A stretch of DNA of 64,000 nt, from contig NC_088323.1 in assembly GCF_910592395.1 (NCBI RefSeq), positions 7,008,001 to 7,072,000 of the forward strand, in the 5' to 3' direction. Below are positions 54,501-60,500 of the stretch, one piece after another (within the stretch, counting starts at the first letter, position 1; the number at the start of each line of letters is the position of its first letter). The notes under the pieces were generated by a model. That model had not been told where the DNA came from, searched no databases, and saw only the letters and a program-made list of their open reading frames with translations. Made by a program: the position numbers and the translations under genes. The stretch is from Lineus longissimus (lineage: Eukaryota; Nemertea; Pilidiophora; Heteronemertea; Lineidae).

Positions 54501-57500
54501 CATTTTCAGAATGACTGAATGTTGGTTTGGTAACGAGCATCAAAGAGGTTCACCCTTTAAGGGAAAGGTATAAGGTGTTAAAAAATAGTCTATGCAGTTT
54601 AAAGTTGAATTAATTTTTTCTGAACGCAATATTTTTGCTGCAGTTTCATGCAGTTAGAACAAGTAGTGATTCAGTGTTGCCTGGTCCAATCTCCATTGAA
54701 AAAAACCAAGGCACTATTCCATAATGAGCAATTCAAAAAGTCATTTTTGTGAGAAGCTTCATCAAATTGCCAAAGTAAATCTTGCCAAGTGAGCTTATTG
54801 GTTACATGAGAGTAATAAAATCAGAAAAACTAGCATTACCCGTTGAAACTATTGCGCTATTAGTGGCCGCATAGCAGCCAGTAAGCATGGGGGTACGTTT
54901 ATTATTCAGTTGGGATATAGGTTTAATCTTTTGGTCTGATGTCCATCGGTCCAGGCGTCCACCTGAGGCAGTTTCTTGCAGATTGCTTGTCAGATTGGTT
55001 TCATATTACTGTGTGAGCAGGGCATGGATTCTAGTTGGTTGCCTGGTGATACCCGCAGACAGGAGATTTTCTGTCTCACTGAGTGATGATAATCACATGT
55101 TGCAGCAACAAAAATTGTTTGTTTGCACAGCGCTTTATGTATTGAATTTCAGCATCCAATATAACTGTCATATTTCATGCTGAGGGAAAACTTCTTAAAG
55201 AGCGTGTTTCCCCTCAGTAATTTTTAATGAATTTATCCTTTGTGTGAACGTCGGGTGTGGAAAATGAAATTTGTTATAAGTGATGATGGATGTGTAAGGG
55301 GGCGTAGCGTGATGAGAATTTAATCAACGTGAGAGGTTGTAATATATTTCTTCAATAACTTCCTTATTAACCCTTATAAATTCGTTGCCAGGGCATGATT
55401 GTCGTTGCAATACTGAAAAAAGGCAATCTAAGCCAAAATATTTGATAAGTGGGATTATATTTGTATCATTTGCTTTATATATGTATGCTGTGAAGTGGTG
55501 TTAACGTTTCTTGTGTAAGGGCATGAGGAAGGACCCATTTTGGGCTGAAAATTTGAAAGTAGTGTATGGTACCCTTGATGTCCAAGAAGTTTTGCCAGTG
55601 TGCAAGACAAGGTGGGGTGCCAAGCAGTAGTTTAAGGCTGGGCGGCCCTTTAGAAACCCTTTGCAAAATTCAAGAGCTAGGTATGGTGGCTGCTTCCCTT
55701 CCATGGTAGGATGGTAAGGTGCCAAGGTAGGGTGGAACACCCTGACATATGGTCTTGTGGAGAACACGGCGACAGGCTTTGTAGTTTGGGAGAACTTTCC
55801 CAGAAACCTCACCATGTTGATCAAGGCGAAACGACACACCAGTGGGCACAAAATTCCTGGAACTGTAGAGGTAAAACCCAGCTGATGGCAACATGAGAAA
55901 GGACCGTTACAATAGTGATTGTTACGCATTTAGATATATAGAAAAAACATCTGTGAACATAATATTCCTGAACAGGTTTTTAAGAACGCTTGACAGATTT
56001 GCTGATAAATAGTTGATAAGGTTATGATAAATTTTTCTGAATCGACTGTGCGGGGAAAGGTTATTGTCCTGTCAATATCTGCAGGTAAGAGAATAAATAG
56101 TGGCATCCGTGTCATTTTGGTGTCTGGTGTTAGACATTTGTTTTCAAATGAAGTATTTAAAGGTGATTTTGTGAAAACGAGCGCTACAGCCAAAGAAAAT
56201 GAACCTTCTTATTAATGTTTAAAAGTCCAGCGCAGATCAGTTATCGGGATTTAGCCTGATGAACATGTGCACCATAGGGCCCGCAATAGGGTTCCTTACA
56301 GGAACTCATATATAACTTGATGATGCTTCAATAGCTTTGATACTGACTGAGGGGAAGGGCATTTTATTGCTCGAACAAAATTAATTACACGAACAACAGA
56401 ACAGTTGCGTTGGTGCTACTACTGTTCATCATAGCTTGTTATAAAAGATGAACTTAAAGAGATCCATTCGTGGCACAAGTCATTATTTAGACAAAATTAA
56501 AGATACTTTTTTGCTTCATATAGCAAAGCAGACTTTTTTCTCCATTCATCCTAAAAAGAACCTGTCAAAATGAACATTTATCTGTCTCTGATCATCAAAG
56601 AAAATCCTCTAGAACTCGTTGAAAATCCCGCAGAAGTTAAACGCACCAATCGTGCGTCTTCGTTTCTGAAAAATGAATCTACGGAGTGCAATACTACAGC
56701 TTATTGATGGCGGAAAATCCCGTCGGATGTTCACTGTGACGTTGCAGTAATTGAATTCTGTCAAACGGGTGATCGCTAGAACGAGCCAGGAGATACAAGA
56801 TCTCGGGAAGAAGGAATGGTTACAGCGTATGGAGCTCTTCAGACATTTCATCGAGGCAGGAAGCCGCAAATCTTGCATTGCCTGATGGGATTCTATAGCA
56901 GTAGTTTGTAAAGCTTCCTGCTTGTATTTTGTATAGCTTCCTGCTTGTATTTTGTATAGCTTCCTGCTTGTATTTTGTATGTTACTTGCTCTTAAAGGAT
57001 CAGCAGAGTAATGTTAAAGGGCATTATTGTCATATTCTAAAGATTCGTTGGCAACGACCAGAAATATGTTATTCTTTGAGTAGTTTTTATTGTCGACCAT
57101 TATGACCATGCGGGAATCTACATATGGGTACAACCAAGTATATAGATTAAACAGACAGCAGAAAGGAGTGGTAGCCATTCGATAAGAAGCCCAATCATCT
57201 TGAAAAAGCCCCCTGTTGTCAGAAATTGGTACCTTGTGCTACATAAGATGCTGTGGTATTACTTCCACATTCTTAGTCTTTATGATTTCTTGGTATATGT
57301 GAGCAAGAGTAGACTTGCAGTAAGTTGAAAAAAAATTAAATCTAAGATCATAATAGTTTAGTTTGTGTAATAGCATCAGCAAAAATTATATAGAGGCTCA
57401 ATGACAAGGTCGAAGACTCTTCGCTGTCCGTCAAGCATTTGGCAGTTGGACTCGTAAAAAACAAAATCTCGACGTTTTTATAGATTGTTTGGTAGCAAAT

Positions 57501-60500
57501 CAAAGAAGACGAAGTTACAAAACAACTCCCTTTAAGCGAGTTCTGGAAAGTAGTCATCGATATCCCTTCTGGAATGGTTGGCGTGGCCATAACATCAGTG
57601 ACCCCCTGACCTCCCGAAGAACAGGGTAATAGAAGTACAGGGTAATAGAAGTACAGTATAAGTAGTGCTTTGAAAGGAACAACCACAAAACAACTGCGCG
57701 CTGGACAGCACATCCAATCATGGTGCATTCATAGCAATTTCTGCCTCCGTGCAACCAATTAAGAGAACCTTACTACTCAATTATCCTGATGGTGAATTAC
57801 GCCATCTCAGTGCCGCGCGAGCACCGATGCTGTGATAGTAATTAGCAGTCGGATATGAATCGTAGATGATTATGGTTGATGAGATACTCGAATAAATGAA
57901 AGTGATGAAGTAGAATTAGTCACTGTCATACAGTGCACCGGCTTTGGATTACTGCTCAAGGTGAGTATAAAGAGGGCAAAATCGAAAAAAATAACAAAAT
58001 GAACCATAGCGCAGCATAACTTGTACTGATGCAAGTATCGGTGTGTATGTTGTACCCCCTCCCTCCCTGTCTGACGTAATGAATGACCTACCCCACCCCC
58101 ACTGAACAATTTCAAAGGGAGCTAGGCCCAGTGCTTGTAACCATATTCCAAATTGACCCCCTCCCTGTCTCCGGGGTGTGAACTAAATTTATTACTGTGT
58201 AAGTGACAGTTCCCCTCATTGTAAATGTACTTTGTAGGAGAAGTCCATTCAAGGCCATAAATTCTTAGCAAATTTCTGTCAGAAGATGAAAAGGAGCACC
58301 GTCTCATAAAATCTCTCATCTATCGTTGCAGGTCCATACTACAGCAATCTTGAGCGATCACAAGGAGGCGTCCATCTTGATTATCGTGATATTCATCTGC
58401 TGCGACTTAAAAGAGCAGCACAGGACCCTGATGTGGCCCCAACTGGCGGAAATGTTGGAAATGTTAACGGAGTAACTAATGTTACTGCCACAGCAGCTAC
58501 CACTCGGTCAACGATCCCAACAGCTGAGGTAAAGACACTTCCCCCGAGCACAAAACTCCCTGCATCGACTCCACCAACAACTGTCGAACAAACCACGAAT
58601 CCACCTACTACAACACCCAGGCCAACGACTACAAAGCCAACTGGGGCACCTCCCACTACAGCGAAGTCTAAGCCAGAGGGGACCACGGAACCAATTACTG
58701 TGGTAGGTATTTTCTCAACTGGTGGCGTGTTTTGCTCAATGGAACCCTCTTAAGATTGATGGAAGCTTGGAGGGGCAGCATGGTCGAATGGTTAAGGTTA
58801 AGTCATCTTCCCACCATTGTGGGTTTGGAACGGTAACTGGAAAAACGCCGACCGACCGACCGACCGACCGACCTACCGACCTGCCAACCTACCGTCATAT
58901 GCAGTATCCCTTTCGCTTCTCTATAGCACATGTATCTGTGTAGTGCCCAGCGCAATGGACGTGATGGAGTCCGACATGTCTGACAACAGCATCTTCAGTC
59001 AATTATACAGGGAAAACGATCCCACGCGGTAAGGAACTGATAACGATACTCTAAAGATATGCTTGGTCTACATGGTCGGTGGATATAAAAACATGATTTG
59101 GGCCTAATCTATGCACTGTAGTTTTTCTACTCGAGTGTCTCGACCGATGCAATGCACGAACTGCAACGCGAAACATGCATTTGTTGTCATTTGAACAGCG
59201 CACGTGCGCTTGTTTACAATTTCATTTCACATGACCTGCTATCGTGGATTGGATATATCACATTGACTTATGAGACCTGAGACTCAACTACGAAACTCCT
59301 TGGGTCGGTAGGTCGGTCGGTCGGTCGGTCGGCGTTTTTCCGGTTACCGTTTGGTACCCAGCTCGAACTTCTCGCTTTTGACTTTGGCAATATGCTTTAC
59401 TTCCGTTTCAACAATCCTCGGATGAACCTTTAAACCAAGGTTCCTTGTAATATGTGCCCCTGTCAGGGTAGAGAAAGACCTTATCCTAGTCAGAAACATG
59501 AGTAGCTTGTGATAGATTCATCCTTAGTCAGAGATGGAATCACTTGGTTAAAAATAAATTCCAATTTACCTTTAATACTAGCAGAATCACCCCGCTAATG
59601 ATTAACATCTCTGCAACTTTCAGGTTGAAAACAATCACAAGTATTATCAGTCAGTCATCATAAAAAATGAGGAGGAAGCACAGAAATTGTGGATCGACCC
59701 TTACAGTATGGAAAACAAGGATAAAGGTCACAAGGTCGTGCAGCATTCGATCCTTTCTGATAGCCACAGGACTGCTGCGGTATGTATAAGGGACAGAAAA
59801 AGATTTGCACACCTGAATTTGGGCCCACATTTGTGTAATGTTAGAGTGGTCACTTTCTTGAAATATAATTACTAGGTGTATCACTTTCCCTGCCTAGCCT
59901 ACTGGTCCATCTTAGGTTAGCCTCTGAGGCAATCATGGTACCAATTTATAGGCCTACTCCTTGGTCAGGGGAAGCAATGTAACTTTTGGTGTCTTGCTCA
60001 AGGATGCAGAGATGAAACAGCGATGATCCACCTGAGAAATAATTGTACCACCTCCTAATCATGAACCCAGCACTCGAACCACTTGGCCCCTCATCTTCCC
60101 TCCTAGAAGTAAGGAACTAGGAGTTTGCTTTATTTTATTATGACGTTTGCAAGAAACTGCATTGCCATCTATCCATTTTGAAATAGAACTACTACAGAAT
60201 TATGTTAAGTGCATCATCTAATCATCTAACTGATCATGCTCTTGTTTTTTCAGACCGTTCCAATCTCCTTCAACTTCCTCTTCTACGGCCACCTTGTGTC
60301 AAAAATTACAATTGCAACTGGTGGTAGGTATTCTGAACATCTGATTAGAATTGTCTGTTGTTTAGCATTCCGTATGGCAACCTCTATTGAAATCCGAGAA
60401 CCAAACTATACAAAAAACCTGGCCTAACCATCCACTGTGCAAGGGCCACGTGGTCATGTGTTTGGAGTATGGATTTGCTATCCGACATAAATGCATCAGA

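Noticed and set aside
58393-58686. 97-codon minus-strand ORF rich in Val and Gly
   Set aside because: It is the antisense of the Thr/Pro-rich exon 3; the sense strand has the splice sites and family continuity.
58703-58708. Alternative exon 3 donor at 58707 (GTAG|GTATTT)
   Set aside because: It would change the phase and break the frame into exon 4.
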